Under the pieces are notes generated by a model. The model was not told where the DNA came from and did not search any database. It saw only the letters and a program-made list of their open reading frames with translations. The translations under genes and the position numbers were made by a program. A DNA stretch of 54,353 nt from an uncultured Acidimicrobiales bacterium (lineage in GTDB: Bacteria; Actinomycetota; Acidimicrobiia; Acidimicrobiales; SHLQ01): NCBI GenBank assembly GCA_905479685.1, contig CAJQNJ010000032.1:1-54353 (forward strand), written 5' to 3'. Of the stretch, positions 41,619-50,330 are shown piece after piece. Each line of letters opens with the position of its first letter. Position 1 is the first letter of the stretch.

Positions 41619-43618
41619 GGCGCCACCGTATCGGCGCTCGATGCAACAGGGCGGACCCGAACCTCGACGTCGATCCGAGCCCAGTACAGACCTTCGTCGC
41701 CACGGCTGTCAGGAGCATCATGTCGTTCGACATCAACGTGGGCCAGCACAGCGCCTCGATGGTCGAGGCCCAGCGCCCGTTCGGCGAGAAATTCAGTCGC
41801 AACTTCCCGCGCCCACTGTTCTGCTCGCGAGAGCGCCTCGGTTGCGTCCGTGGCGGGCTCGGTACCGCGGCCGGTCACCACACGAAACTGCGCTGGACCG
41901 TCACTGTGCACCTCCGCGTGACTCCTGGCAACGACATGGCCAGCGGCAGCGCCGACGGCGTTGGCAACGAAAAATTGCTCGGGGATGACAAGCCGTGCCC
42001 CGCACCGATGCGCCACTTCTTCATAGAAGACCCGAGCGGGACCGCCGACTGCCACGATGGGATCGACAGGCTGCAGGTGTATGCCAACTCCACCAACCGA
42101 CCCCACCCCCGAGATGACCGCATCGAGCACAGGGTTCTCGAGGACAGGGCCGGCACGATCATCGAGCGCGACCTCGAGCACACATGCCGCGCTTCGACGA
42201 ACGGTCTCTGACCACACCCGACGCGCAAACTCGATTGCGCTGTCACCGGTGTACCAGCCCATCAGCGAGGCTGCGGCGGATGCGCCGCCGGACGACCAGT
42301 TGTCCTGCATCTCGAGCACATGGGCGGCGTCGGTGGGGGTGAACCCAGCGAGTTGCACGATCCCCTTCTCGACGAGCAGGGCCAGTGAACGCCGCTCCAG
42401 CACCCCAGCGGCGACACGCTGCAATGGCGTTGGGTCCGGGCCAAGGCTGTCGAGGAGCCGCTGCTCCACCGCTGACATCGCGCTGCCACTGGAAGTTCCA
42501 CCCACCTGTAAGACGAACACCGACGCGAAATCACGCGGTGGGGGTTCCTTCAGATCCAAGCGAAGTTGATCGATGATTCCGGGGTGCTCGAGCGCCAGGA
42601 GCGAGATCGGAATTCTCCGCTGCGGACCTACAACAATCGCCGTTCGATCTGTGTGGACTTCGCTGTCTCCCCCCAGACCGGTCGTCCGCACGTCGATTGC
42701 GTTGACCATGGTCCTCCATCCACCAACACGAGCGCCGTCGGATACGAGTTGAGGTCGTCCTGCGCGCAGCTGACCGACATCGGTCGTGGTGCCCCCTACA
42801 TCTGACAACACGAAGTCGGCCAATCCAGTGAGCGCAGCCGCGCCAACAATCGACGCTGCTGGACCCGAAAGTACGGTCTCGATCGGACGTTGGGCGACCG
42901 AATCGGCCGCGGCGAGCGAACCGTCTCCCTTCGCCACCATCACGGGAGCGTCGATTCCAATTGTCTCGAGGGAGCGCCGAACCGCATCGATCAGGTCTGT
43001 GATCCGAGAGAGAAGCCGGGCATTGAGGGCAGTGGTGAGGGCTCGACGGGGCGCGTCGAGCGATTCGCTCAAGGATGACGAGATCGTGACCGGCAGGCAC
43101 GTCCGTTCGATGACCACCTCTCGGATCGCTTCTTCGTGGGCTGGGTTGCGAACGGCGAACGTCGCTGCCACAGCCACGGCGCGTACTGCGCCTTGGTGGT
43201 CATCGAGTGCTCCGTTGATTGCATCCATGTCGAGAGGTGACATCTCCGCGCCGAAGTGGTCATGTCCTCCGTCGATTCGCACGACGATCGCGTCACGAAA
43301 CGACTCGGCAATTCCGGCGCGCGACACCATCGCTTCATCGAAGCCCACGAGGAAGATCAGCACGGGGCTCCCGTGCCCTTCTACAACCGCATTCGTCGCG
43401 AGTGTGGTCGAGACCGACACGAGCGAAACCTGCTCGGGATCGAATGATTCCGAGATCGCCTGCAGCGCGTTGGATACGCCGATGGCAAGGTCGTGCCGCG
43501 TTGTGAGCGCTTTGGCCGACGCTGTCACCTCGAGGGTGTCCGCGTCGAGCACAACGGCATCGGTGTATGTCCCTCCGGTGTCGACACCGAGCAGCAGGCG
43601 AGGTTCGGGATGGGTCAC
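41615..43618 (-). CDS. Hydantoinase/5-oxoprolinase family protein (HyuA-type)
   Basis: A 667-residue ATP-dependent amidohydrolase subunit. The N-terminal actin-fold motif LLGVDTGGTYTDAVVLD binds ATP phosphate; SVSTTLATNAVVEG, DVGGTTTDVG and DVRTTGLGGDS are characteristic of HyuA/OplA. I start at GTG 43618, just before this motif, not at the track start. No HyuB partner is encoded next to it, unlike most hyuAB pairs. The stop overlaps the Sec-peroxiredoxin start as ATGA. Possible substrates are 5-oxoproline or hydantoins; an OplA-type role would link to glutamate recycling. Confidence 0.86.
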   Translation of the reverse strand: MTHPEPRLLLGVDTGGTYTDAVVLDADTLEVTASAKALTTRHDLAIGVSNALQAISESFDPEQVSLVSVSTTLATNAVVEGHGSPVLIFLVGFDEAMVSRAGIAESFRDAIVVRIDGGHDHFGAEMSPLDMDAINGALDDHQGAVRAVAVAATFAVRNPAHEEAIREVVIERTCLPVTISSSLSESLDAPRRALTTALNARLLSRITDLIDAVRRSLETIGIDAPVMVAKGDGSLAAADSVAQRPIETVLSGPAASIVGAAALTGLADFVLSDVGGTTTDVGQLRAGRPQLVSDGARVGGWRTMVNAIDVRTTGLGGDSEVHTDRTAIVVGPQRRIPISLLALEHPGIIDQLRLDLKEPPPRDFASVFVLQVGGTSSGSAMSAVEQRLLDSLGPDPTPLQRVAAGVLERRSLALLVEKGIVQLAGFTPTDAAHVLEMQDNWSSGGASAAASLMGWYTGDSAIEFARRVWSETVRRSAACVLEVALDDRAGPVLENPVLDAVISGVGSVGGVGIHLQPVDPIVAVGGPARVFYEEVAHRCGARLVIPEQFFVANAVGAAAGHVVARSHAEVHSDGPAQFRVVTGRGTEPATDATEALSRAEQWAREVATEFLAERALGLDHRGAVLAHVDVERHDAPDSRGDEGLYWARIDVEVRVRPVASSADTVAP

Positions 43619-43647
43619 GACGCACAAGCGTGGCAGACTTTGGCCCA

Positions 43648-44820
43648 ATGGTCGAAGCGCTTCGAAATCCACGCCTCCAGGGGTTCGGGACCACCGTGTT
43701 CGCGGAGATGAGCGCGTTGGCCCAAAAGACCGGTGCGGTCAACCTCGGGCAGGGCTTTCCCGACACCGACGGTCCCCGTGAGGTTGCTGAAGTGGCTGCT
43801 CATGCCGTGCTCCACGGGCCAAACCAGTACCCGCCCCTCCTCGGTCAGCCAGGACTTCGAGCAGCGGTGGCCGAACACCAGCAACGTTTCTACGACCTCG
43901 AGTACGACCCCGACACCGAGGTTCTCATCACGGTAGGTGCTACCGAAGCCATCGCCGGTGCCATGTTCGGCCTGTGTGATTTTGGGGATGAGGTGATCAC
44001 CTTCGAACCGAGCTACGACAGCTACTCAGCGTCGATCGCCATGGCTGGTGCGATCAAACGTACGGTATTGATCGAAGCGCCACACAACACCTTCGACATC
44101 GATGCGTTCCGTTCAGCGGTTGGACCGAAGTCACGGGCCATTCTGCTCAACACGCCCCACAACCCGACGGGCAAGGTCTTCACCCGAAATGAACTCGAGC
44201 AGATCGCTGCAGTTGCGATCGAGCACGACCTTGTCGTCGTGAGTGACGATGTCTACCAACACATGGTCTTCGACGGAGAACACATTCCGATCGCTGCGCT
44301 TCCGGGCATGCGCGAACGCACGATCAGCATCGGTTCGGCCGGCAAGACCTTCTCGTTCACGGGGTGGAAGGTGGGTTGGCTGACGGCGCCTCAACCACTT
44401 CGAGACGCGGTGATGGTGGCCAAGCAGTTCCTCACGTTCGTGAATGCCGCTCCACTCCAGCCAGCGATCGAAGTGGGCCTACGGCTCGGCGACGAGTACT
44501 TCGAAGGACTCCGAACCGATCTCCTGGCCAAACGAGATCGGCTACAGACCGGACTCGAGCTGGCGGGATTCGATGTCCTGCACACGCAGGGCACGTATTT
44601 CCTCACCGCAGACATCTCGTCGGTCGCGGCCAGAAACAACATGCCGGCGACAAGCATTGAGTTCTGTCTCGCACTCCCAGAAAAAGCTGGGGTCGTGGCC
44701 GTCCCGAGCGAAGTGTTCTACGAAACCAAAGAGGCGGGTCGACGACTCGTTCGGTTTGCGTTCTGCAAACGCGACGAAGTCCTCGACGACGCAATCGAAC
44801 GTCTCTCCGTTCTTGCCTAG
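43648..44820 (+). CDS. PLP-dependent class I/II aminotransferase (kynurenine/methionine aminotransferase-like)
   Basis: A 390-residue fold-type I aminotransferase. Substrate-side motif GAVNLGQGFPD (typical of kynurenine/glutamine transaminase K and YbdL), NTPHNPTGKV with the cofactor-ring Asn, SDDVYQHMVF with its Asp, and the PLP Lys in SAGKTFSFTGWKVGW; the C-terminal Arg is in RRLVRFAFCK. ATG 43648 gives the usual N-terminus; the track start lies in the divergent HyuA gene, whose own start is only 29 bp away. It likely transaminates methionine, glutamine or aromatic amino acids. Its stop overlaps the convergent homocysteine methyltransferase by four bases. Confidence 0.92.
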   Translation: MVEALRNPRLQGFGTTVFAEMSALAQKTGAVNLGQGFPDTDGPREVAEVAAHAVLHGPNQYPPLLGQPGLRAAVAEHQQRFYDLEYDPDTEVLITVGATEAIAGAMFGLCDFGDEVITFEPSYDSYSASIAMAGAIKRTVLIEAPHNTFDIDAFRSAVGPKSRAILLNTPHNPTGKVFTRNELEQIAAVAIEHDLVVVSDDVYQHMVFDGEHIPIAALPGMRERTISIGSAGKTFSFTGWKVGWLTAPQPLRDAVMVAKQFLTFVNAAPLQPAIEVGLRLGDEYFEGLRTDLLAKRDRLQTGLELAGFDVLHTQGTYFLTADISSVAARNNMPATSIEFCLALPEKAGVVAVPSEVFYETKEAGRRLVRFAFCKRDEVLDDAIERLSVLA

Positions 44821-45821
44821 GCGGCTGGACGTCGTCGTCGTCGTTCTCGGCGTTCCCCGCGACCGGCGCCACTGCCTGGGTCATCGTCGGGGCGGGTGGG
44901 CCCTGGTGCAGGAATCGATGGGGCCTCGATTGCCCCATCCATCACCCTTCGCATGAACGCGAGATGTTCGGTTGATGTGCCACAACAACCACCGATGATC
45001 GAGACGCCAGCGTCGATCATCCTCTGCACGTGTGCCCCCATCACCTCGGGGGACCCGCTGTAGATCAGCGAGTTGCCGCGAAACTCTGGAACACCGGCGT
45101 TTGACTTCACGATGACCGGCGTCTCGCCGGCGCCCATCAAGATCTGCAGTACCGCAGATTCGGTCTCTGCGATGTTGTTTCCACAGTTCGCTCCGATCGC
45201 CGAAAGGCCAAGCGCAGTCATCCGACGTGCGGCATCTTCGCCGGTCACGCCCATCATCGTGCGACCCGCAGTGTCGAAGCTCATGGTCGCAGCGATAGGA
45301 AGATCAGATGTGCGGCGAGCACCCACCACTGCAGCCTCGAGTTCATCGAGACTCGACATCGTCTCGATCCACAAGAGGTCGACGCCACCGGAGGTCAGAC
45401 CCTCGGCTTGCGCCGCGAATGCGGTGCTGCACGTTTCGGGCGTCATTGTTCCCATGGGCTCGAGCAGTTCACCCGATGGCCCCATCGATCCAGCCACGAG
45501 AACCTTTCGATCGGCTCGATCGGCTTGATCGGCAGCTCGTCGCGCGACAGTAGCTGCAGCCTGATTGAGCTCGAGCACCTGATCATCGAGTTTGTGAAGC
45601 TTCAACCGAAAGGCCGTACCGCCGAATGAGTTGGTGAGCACGATGTCCGAACCAGCGTCGATGTAGCCGCTGTGCACCGACGAGATGGTGTCTGGCATGT
45701 CGACGTTCCACGCTTCGGGCGGGTCCCCTGCAGTCAAGCCGCGAGCGAACAATTCGGTGCCCATCGCGCCGTCGACGAGAAGGGTGCTGCGTTCGGCCAG
45801 GAGCTCATCGAGAATCGCCAC
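44817..45821 (-). CDS. Homocysteine S-methyltransferase family protein
   Basis: A 334-residue Zn-dependent methyltransferase barrel. Opening LLVDGAMGTELFARGL, ligand Cys in GANCGNN and the C-terminal Zn pair GGCCGTSTEH, matching BHMT/MmuM and the first module of MetH. The start is placed at GTG 45821 (VAILDELLAERS), which gives the usual N-terminus; the 63 upstream track residues lie in the preceding gene. A basic Arg-rich tail (GERRERRRRRP) follows the barrel. It would methylate homocysteine to methionine with a methyl donor such as S-methylmethionine. It lies 43 bp after the alpha/beta hydrolase gene. Confidence 0.88.
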   Translation of the reverse strand: MAILDELLAERSTLLVDGAMGTELFARGLTAGDPPEAWNVDMPDTISSVHSGYIDAGSDIVLTNSFGGTAFRLKLHKLDDQVLELNQAAATVARRAADQADRADRKVLVAGSMGPSGELLEPMGTMTPETCSTAFAAQAEGLTSGGVDLLWIETMSSLDELEAAVVGARRTSDLPIAATMSFDTAGRTMMGVTGEDAARRMTALGLSAIGANCGNNIAETESAVLQILMGAGETPVIVKSNAGVPEFRGNSLIYSGSPEVMGAHVQRMIDAGVSIIGGCCGTSTEHLAFMRRVMDGAIEAPSIPAPGPTRPDDDPGSGAGRGERRERRRRRPAA

Positions 45822-45864
45822 CTGGCCATTGTGGCCGAACAATCCACGAAGTGGAGAAACCTGG

Positions 45865-47670
45865 TCAGCCAACCACCGCGTCGAGCTCGTCCAGCAACAC
45901 GTCGAGAAGTGCTGCTCCAGCGTCCTCGTCATCGGAGAACAAGGCCTCGTCGACGACGTCTCGGCCAAGTCGCGCATATGCGGCCTCGGCAAAGCTCCGG
46001 CAGACCACATCGATCTCCTCGGCGGAAAGGTCAGGCGCCTGGTCAGGGGCGATCGCTACGCAGACGTCGATGAGAATCTCGTCGTCCACGGCTCTCTCGC
46101 GACCACACGCTGCACCATTCTCGGGAAACTCGACGTCGAGGAGGACATCGTGTACGAACGCGTTCACGCACTCATTCGAGGGGTACACGGTGTGATCGGG
46201 GTGATCGACTTCGATGAGGACACCATTGGACAAGATGTCGTTCACCAACTCCTCGGATTCGCCGAACGATGTCACCGGATCCGAGCGGTTTCCGATGACG
46301 AGGATCGGCACCCCGCCACCATCGAATAGAGCGTCGAGCGGCGGTGGGTTGATCAGGTCGTAGAACGGACAGATCGATGTCGACTCGCTCTCGATCGCTC
46401 CGAGCAAGGGGTAGTCGGCGCTCAGCTGATCCTCCAGCTGGAGAAACTCCGCGTCTGACTGCAGTCGCGCCTCTCGATCGATCGCCGGTTGGAGCGACCA
46501 GCTGTCCAAACAATTGACGTGCGCGGTGAAGTTGGCCGCGCCGGGGTCATCGCCGAGTTGAAACTCTCCCAAACGAGCGAACAACGAGGGATCGTCACGC
46601 TCTTGGAGATCGGCGAGCGCCTCCCAGAGGGTTGGCCAGGATGCCTCGCTGTACAGGGTCGTGATGAGTGCAAGGAAGCCAGCATCGGGGTTGTCCGCCA
46701 TCGCCGCATTCACGAGTTCGAGCTTCGTGACCGCCTCGTAGTAATACCCCTCCGGGTCACCGCCGTTGTATATGGGACAAGACTCGTCGTCACAGGCGTT
46801 GATCGCTTGTTCGAGCAGCTCCGAGATCGGCTCGATCTCTTGACGCACACTGGCGAGCCGTTGCTCAGGGGAGTCGAGTTCGTCAACAGGATTGTTCGCA
46901 CCATCGATCACCATCGCGCGCACACGATCGGGAAACAGCGATGCGTACCAGACTCCGATGACCGATCCATACGAGAAGCCGAGAAACGAGACCTGCTCTT
47001 CGCCGAGTGCCTTGCGGATCTCGTCCATGTCGCGTGCGACGAAGTCGGTTCCCAACTTGCCTGCTACCTGACCCATCGAATCCGCACACAACTCGACAGC
47101 AGCGTGCACGGCGATGACCTCATCGGGTTCATCCACCAACTCGTCGATATCTGCGAGGAGCGCCAGCTGTTCTCCCGAGGCACCACATGCAAATTCCGGA
47201 CCCGAACCACCGACACCTCGCGGATCGAATCCGACGATGTCGAAGTTGTCGGTCAGCTCGGATGGAAACGCTCCGAACGCGAACGCCTCGGCAAAATCCA
47301 GCCCGGAAGCGCCAGGCCCTCCAGGATTGACCAACAACACCCCGAGCCGCCTGTCGGTGTCGGCGGCTCGAAGCATGTTCACCGCGATCGAGAGTGTCTC
47401 CCCTCCTGGGTCGTCGTAGTCGACCGGCACCTCGACCCTGCCACATTCGAGATCACCGCAGATCGTCCAGTCGATCGAAGTGGTGAGGGGCGGCGATGTC
47501 GTCGAGGTCGTCGATGAGGACGTGTCTGGCGCTTCGGTGGTCGGTGTTCCCAACATCGAGGTAGGGGGCGCTGTTCGATCAACCACGCGCTCGTCATCTG
47601 CCGAGCATGCTGCTGTGAACACAGCGAGCGCCACGACGATGGTGACCAGCTGCCAGGGACGACGTTTCAT
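45865..47670 (-). CDS. Secreted alpha/beta hydrolase (TAP-like/tripeptidyl aminopeptidase family)
   Basis: A 601-residue lipoprotein hydrolase. Lipobox ending FTAAC, then a Thr/Ser-rich spacer, and the core with oxyanion segment NPGGPGASG, the nucleophile elbow GFSYGS (S in GxSxG), and a family C-terminal TAP-like domain where Asp (PILVIGNRSDPVT) and His (DHPDHTVYPS) complete the triad. ATG 47670 (MKRRPWQLV) provides the basic n-region of the signal. It begins 20 bp after the PHB-depolymerase-like gene. Probable role is release of N-terminal tripeptides outside the cell. Confidence 0.86.
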   Translation of the reverse strand: MKRRPWQLVTIVVALAVFTAACSADDERVVDRTAPPTSMLGTPTTEAPDTSSSTTSTTSPPLTTSIDWTICGDLECGRVEVPVDYDDPGGETLSIAVNMLRAADTDRRLGVLLVNPGGPGASGLDFAEAFAFGAFPSELTDNFDIVGFDPRGVGGSGPEFACGASGEQLALLADIDELVDEPDEVIAVHAAVELCADSMGQVAGKLGTDFVARDMDEIRKALGEEQVSFLGFSYGSVIGVWYASLFPDRVRAMVIDGANNPVDELDSPEQRLASVRQEIEPISELLEQAINACDDESCPIYNGGDPEGYYYEAVTKLELVNAAMADNPDAGFLALITTLYSEASWPTLWEALADLQERDDPSLFARLGEFQLGDDPGAANFTAHVNCLDSWSLQPAIDREARLQSDAEFLQLEDQLSADYPLLGAIESESTSICPFYDLINPPPLDALFDGGGVPILVIGNRSDPVTSFGESEELVNDILSNGVLIEVDHPDHTVYPSNECVNAFVHDVLLDVEFPENGAACGRERAVDDEILIDVCVAIAPDQAPDLSAEEIDVVCRSFAEAAYARLGRDVVDEALFSDDEDAGAALLDVLLDELDAVVG

Positions 47671-47690
47671 GACCTGTCGATCTCGGAGGC

Positions 47691-48812
47691 CTAGAGCTGA
47701 TGGCGTTGGAAGAACTCCCACGCCAGTGCCGTGGCATCGATATCCATGTTGGTGACTCCGATGGAGGTGATCTCTGACGAAACGATCGACCCAGGCCACG
47801 TGTGTCCCCCACCGTCGATCGTGTAGAACCCGAGTTCGACGTCATCGGTGCAGCCAACCCATGAGGTGAGCGTCACCGAATCCGAGATCACCGAATCCGA
47901 GGACTCCGAGCAGCCGAAATCGGACGCGAACTCCGCAAATTCTTCGGGCATGACCTGCTCGAAGAACTCCCCACCCTCGGAGTCACTCAGCGTCGTTTCG
48001 CCGCCGCCTCGAAAAGGGATGGTCGTGTCATCTGTGCCGTGGAAGGCAAGGTACGACATGGCGCGTGCTGGAACACAAGACTCGTGGTGTGTCACGCCGG
48101 CGACCGATACCGCGGCTGCGATCGTGTTGCTGAGTTCGCACACGAGTGTCGAGGTGAACAACGCTCCGCTGGACATTCCCGTCGCATAGATCCTCGAGGG
48201 ATCGATACAAACGTTGGCCGCAACATGATCGAGAAGGTCGACGACCATGGCGATGTCGTCGCGTTGGTCGGACGCGAACTGCGGCAGCTCCCATGAGGCT
48301 CGTTCGTCCCCATCGATGCTGATACCGGTGGGTTCCACTGCAAGGAACCCCTCGGCTTCGGCGAGCGCCGCGAATCCGCTGAACACGGCCTGCTGGGCAC
48401 CATCACTTCCGATCGCATGGAAGTCGAGCACCACTGCGATCGGCGAGCCGTCGTACGTGCTCGGGACCGTCCACTGGTACTCGTACTCGAGCCCACCGGA
48501 GGTGATCGTGCCGGTCTGCAGCCCGACCTGCACCCGACCAAGCGTCGAACAGTCCACGGACACCGGCTCCGAGACCCGCTCGACGTCGACCACCGGAACG
48601 GTCGATGATGTCCCCGAGGACGACTCGGGGACATCATCTGAGCCTGTGACGATCTCTTGGGTGGAGGGGACGATTTCTTGGGTGGAGGTCGTCTCGGCTG
48701 GAGCTGTCGTCGGCGGTGCCGTCGACTCCGATCCGGCGTTGTCGCCACCAGGATTCGACCCACATGCACTGACAACGAGCGCCACCGCGAGTGCCAACGA
48801 TCGGGTGGTCAT
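47691..48812 (-). CDS. Secreted esterase of the LpqC/PHB depolymerase family
   Basis: A 373-residue lipoprotein (LALAVALVVSAC) with a Ser/Thr/Glu-rich tether that includes two tandem STQEIV units. The catalytic domain starts at about residue 100 (YQWTVPSTYDGSPIAVVLDFHAIGSD); nucleophile Ser in ATGMSSGAL, Asp in FHGTDDTTIPF and His in DGGGHTWPG form the triad. This family includes polyhydroxybutyrate depolymerase, feruloyl esterase and mycobacterial LpqC. Substrate is unclear. The tether coding region contains a perfect 15-bp inverted repeat. Confidence 0.86.
   Translation of the reverse strand: MTTRSLALAVALVVSACGSNPGGDNAGSESTAPPTTAPAETTSTQEIVPSTQEIVTGSDDVPESSSGTSSTVPVVDVERVSEPVSVDCSTLGRVQVGLQTGTITSGGLEYEYQWTVPSTYDGSPIAVVLDFHAIGSDGAQQAVFSGFAALAEAEGFLAVEPTGISIDGDERASWELPQFASDQRDDIAMVVDLLDHVAANVCIDPSRIYATGMSSGALFTSTLVCELSNTIAAAVSVAGVTHHESCVPARAMSYLAFHGTDDTTIPFRGGGETTLSDSEGGEFFEQVMPEEFAEFASDFGCSESSDSVISDSVTLTSWVGCTDDVELGFYTIDGGGHTWPGSIVSSEITSIGVTNMDIDATALAWEFFQRHQL
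48604..48638. repeat. Perfect 15-5-15 inverted repeat within a coding tether
   Basis: GATGATGTCCCCGAG and its exact complement CTCGGGGACATCATC flank GACGA. It lies in the Ser/Thr-rich linker of the esterase gene and would form a very stable hairpin in mRNA. Confidence 0.9.
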
Positions 48813-48821
48813 GAGGACATG

Positions 48822-48908
48822 TTATTCGTCGACCAGCGCCAACAAGCCGACCACCGAGGCGACCAATGGCACGACGAGGCCGCCGAAGGTCGAGATCAGG
48901 GCAAACAT
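48822..48908 (-). CDS. Predicted 28-residue membrane peptide
   Basis: A mini-ORF below the track's length limit: MFALISTFGGLVVPLVASVVG then LLALVDE. It is almost a single hydrophobic helix with an acidic end. Its ATG overlaps the stop of the PspC-domain gene in TGATG, and the esterase gene begins 9 bp after its own stop, so it fills the gap between two co-transcribed genes. Coupling and composition make it a plausible small membrane protein, but there is no homology evidence. Confidence 0.4.
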   Translation of the reverse strand: MFALISTFGGLVVPLVASVVGLLALVDE

Positions 48909-50191
48909 CAGCCGACCTCGGTCGTCGTCACGCCCAACGAGTTCCCACGTGCGACCACGATCTCTCCAGCGTTGAGGTCGAGTTCGAGATCGAGTTGCGG
49001 ATCGTCTTGAGCGATCGATCTCGATGGATTGATGCCCTCGTCGCTCGAACCGAACACGGTGACGTCTCCAAGGTCAGTCTCGGCATCGACGACCACACGA
49101 ACGTCCTGTGGAAGGAGCACCTCGATGCGACCGAGATCGAGTTCGACATCGACACGAAGCGGCTCGGCGTCCACGGCGAGGGTCGAGAAGTCCACTCTGC
49201 GAAGATCGAGAATGATCTCGCCGACGTCTTCTGAGATGTCGGTCGGGATATCTTCGACGCGGGCTGGCCGGTAGACGTATTCCCTATCGGTGTCGAAGTC
49301 GCCGCCGGTGATCACGGCGAACAAGATCAAGGGAACCGCAATGATCGCAAGGAGCAAGAGTCCAAGAAAGCTGAACAAGCCAATGATGCCGATCCGGCGG
49401 AACCCGGAGCGCTTCGGAACAGGCTGAGGAACCACAGTTGGCTGTGGAGCTGGTGCCGGCTGCGACGCCACCATGACCGGCTGTGCGGGAACAACCGGAG
49501 CTTGGGCGGTTGCACGATCTGGAGCCTCGATTTCAGGGTCACGTGGGCTTTGTATCAGAAGCCAGATTCCGCCCCCGACGAGGGCGAGAGGGACCAGTAC
49601 CGCTGCCGCCTCACCACTTCCGATACCGAGAACGACGAGCGCTCCCAGTCCGATGAGACCGATGCCGAGATCTCGCCCCGAAAGTCGGGTCCGAGATGTG
49701 GAAACACGTGCAGGAGGCCAGTGTGTTGCTCGCGGGATGATCAGCCATGCGAGCAGGTACGCGACGATCGCCGTTCCACCAGACACGATCAGCAGCACCA
49801 CGAAGGCGAGTCGAGTGAGGGACACGTCCCAGCCGTATCGATGTCCGATGCCCGAGAGCACTCCGCCGAAGGTGGCAAAGGGATCACGGGTCAGACGGTT
49901 GTCCTGCGGATGTTGGTATGGGGGCGGGATCGCGCCGGGTGGCGCAGGCTCGCTCTCCTGCCCTTCGTTGGCATCGGGTTCATCCACGGTGGCATCGACC
50001 ACGTCGTTCTGTATGTCTTCGGTGTCCGCGGTGTCTGCTACGCCTGGGCTGTCTTCAGCACGTGTGCCGTCCACGGCGTTTGGGGCTTCTTCAGTGTCCG
50101 CCATGTCCCCGGTGTTCGGGGCGTCAGCGTTCAGCGTGTCCTCGGCTTCGGTTGGTTCGGTTGGTTCTTCTTCGTTGTTGATGTCGTCCAT
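48908..50191 (-). CDS. PspC-domain protein with LiaF-like C-terminus
   Basis: A 427-residue membrane protein. After an acidic low-complexity leader (residues 1-95, repeats of ADTEDA and PTEPTEA) comes a PspC domain with its helix (LTRDPFATFGGVLSGIGHRYGWDVSLTRLAFVVLLIVSGG), further TM pairs, a Pro/Gln-rich loop, another TM and a C-terminal beta-helix-like domain (DVGEIILDLRRVDFSTLAVDAEPLRVDVELDLGRIEVLLP), the cell-wall-active-antibiotics-response domain of LiaF. It is divergent from a PspC-containing kinase across a 139-bp gap that contains a perfect dyad, and probably acts as its negative partner. Confidence 0.82.
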   Translation of the reverse strand: MDDINNEEEPTEPTEAEDTLNADAPNTGDMADTEEAPNAVDGTRAEDSPGVADTADTEDIQNDVVDATVDEPDANEGQESEPAPPGAIPPPYQHPQDNRLTRDPFATFGGVLSGIGHRYGWDVSLTRLAFVVLLIVSGGTAIVAYLLAWLIIPRATHWPPARVSTSRTRLSGRDLGIGLIGLGALVVLGIGSGEAAAVLVPLALVGGGIWLLIQSPRDPEIEAPDRATAQAPVVPAQPVMVASQPAPAPQPTVVPQPVPKRSGFRRIGIIGLFSFLGLLLLAIIAVPLILFAVITGGDFDTDREYVYRPARVEDIPTDISEDVGEIILDLRRVDFSTLAVDAEPLRVDVELDLGRIEVLLPQDVRVVVDAETDLGDVTVFGSSDEGINPSRSIAQDDPQLDLELDLNAGEIVVARGNSLGVTTTEVG

Positions 50192-50275
50192 GTTTCCATC
50201 ATCGAGAACCGCGTGGGCGATGCCTATTGGGTGATCCACCCATCGGTCCCTGGTTTGTCGACCGCCTCTCAGGGT

Positions 50276-50300
50276 GACATCAGGGTTGACCCCTGATGTC
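50276..50300. promoter_or_regulatory. Perfect dyad in the divergent LiaF/LiaS-like promoter region
   Basis: GACATCAGGG-TTGAC-CCCTGATGTC, arms of 10 bp identical around a 5-bp centre, 85 bp upstream of the LiaF-like gene and 30 bp upstream of the kinase gene. This fits an autoregulatory operator for the LuxR-type regulator of the same locus. Confidence 0.65.
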
Positions 50301-50330
50301 TTATGGGGCCGATGGTGCGACAATGAGGAG

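Noticed and set aside
48650-48688. Tandem CGATCTCTTGGGTGGAG-like copies as a regulatory repeat
   Set aside because: They are the coding sequence of two STQEIV units in the esterase tether, with nucleotide changes, and need no regulatory explanation.
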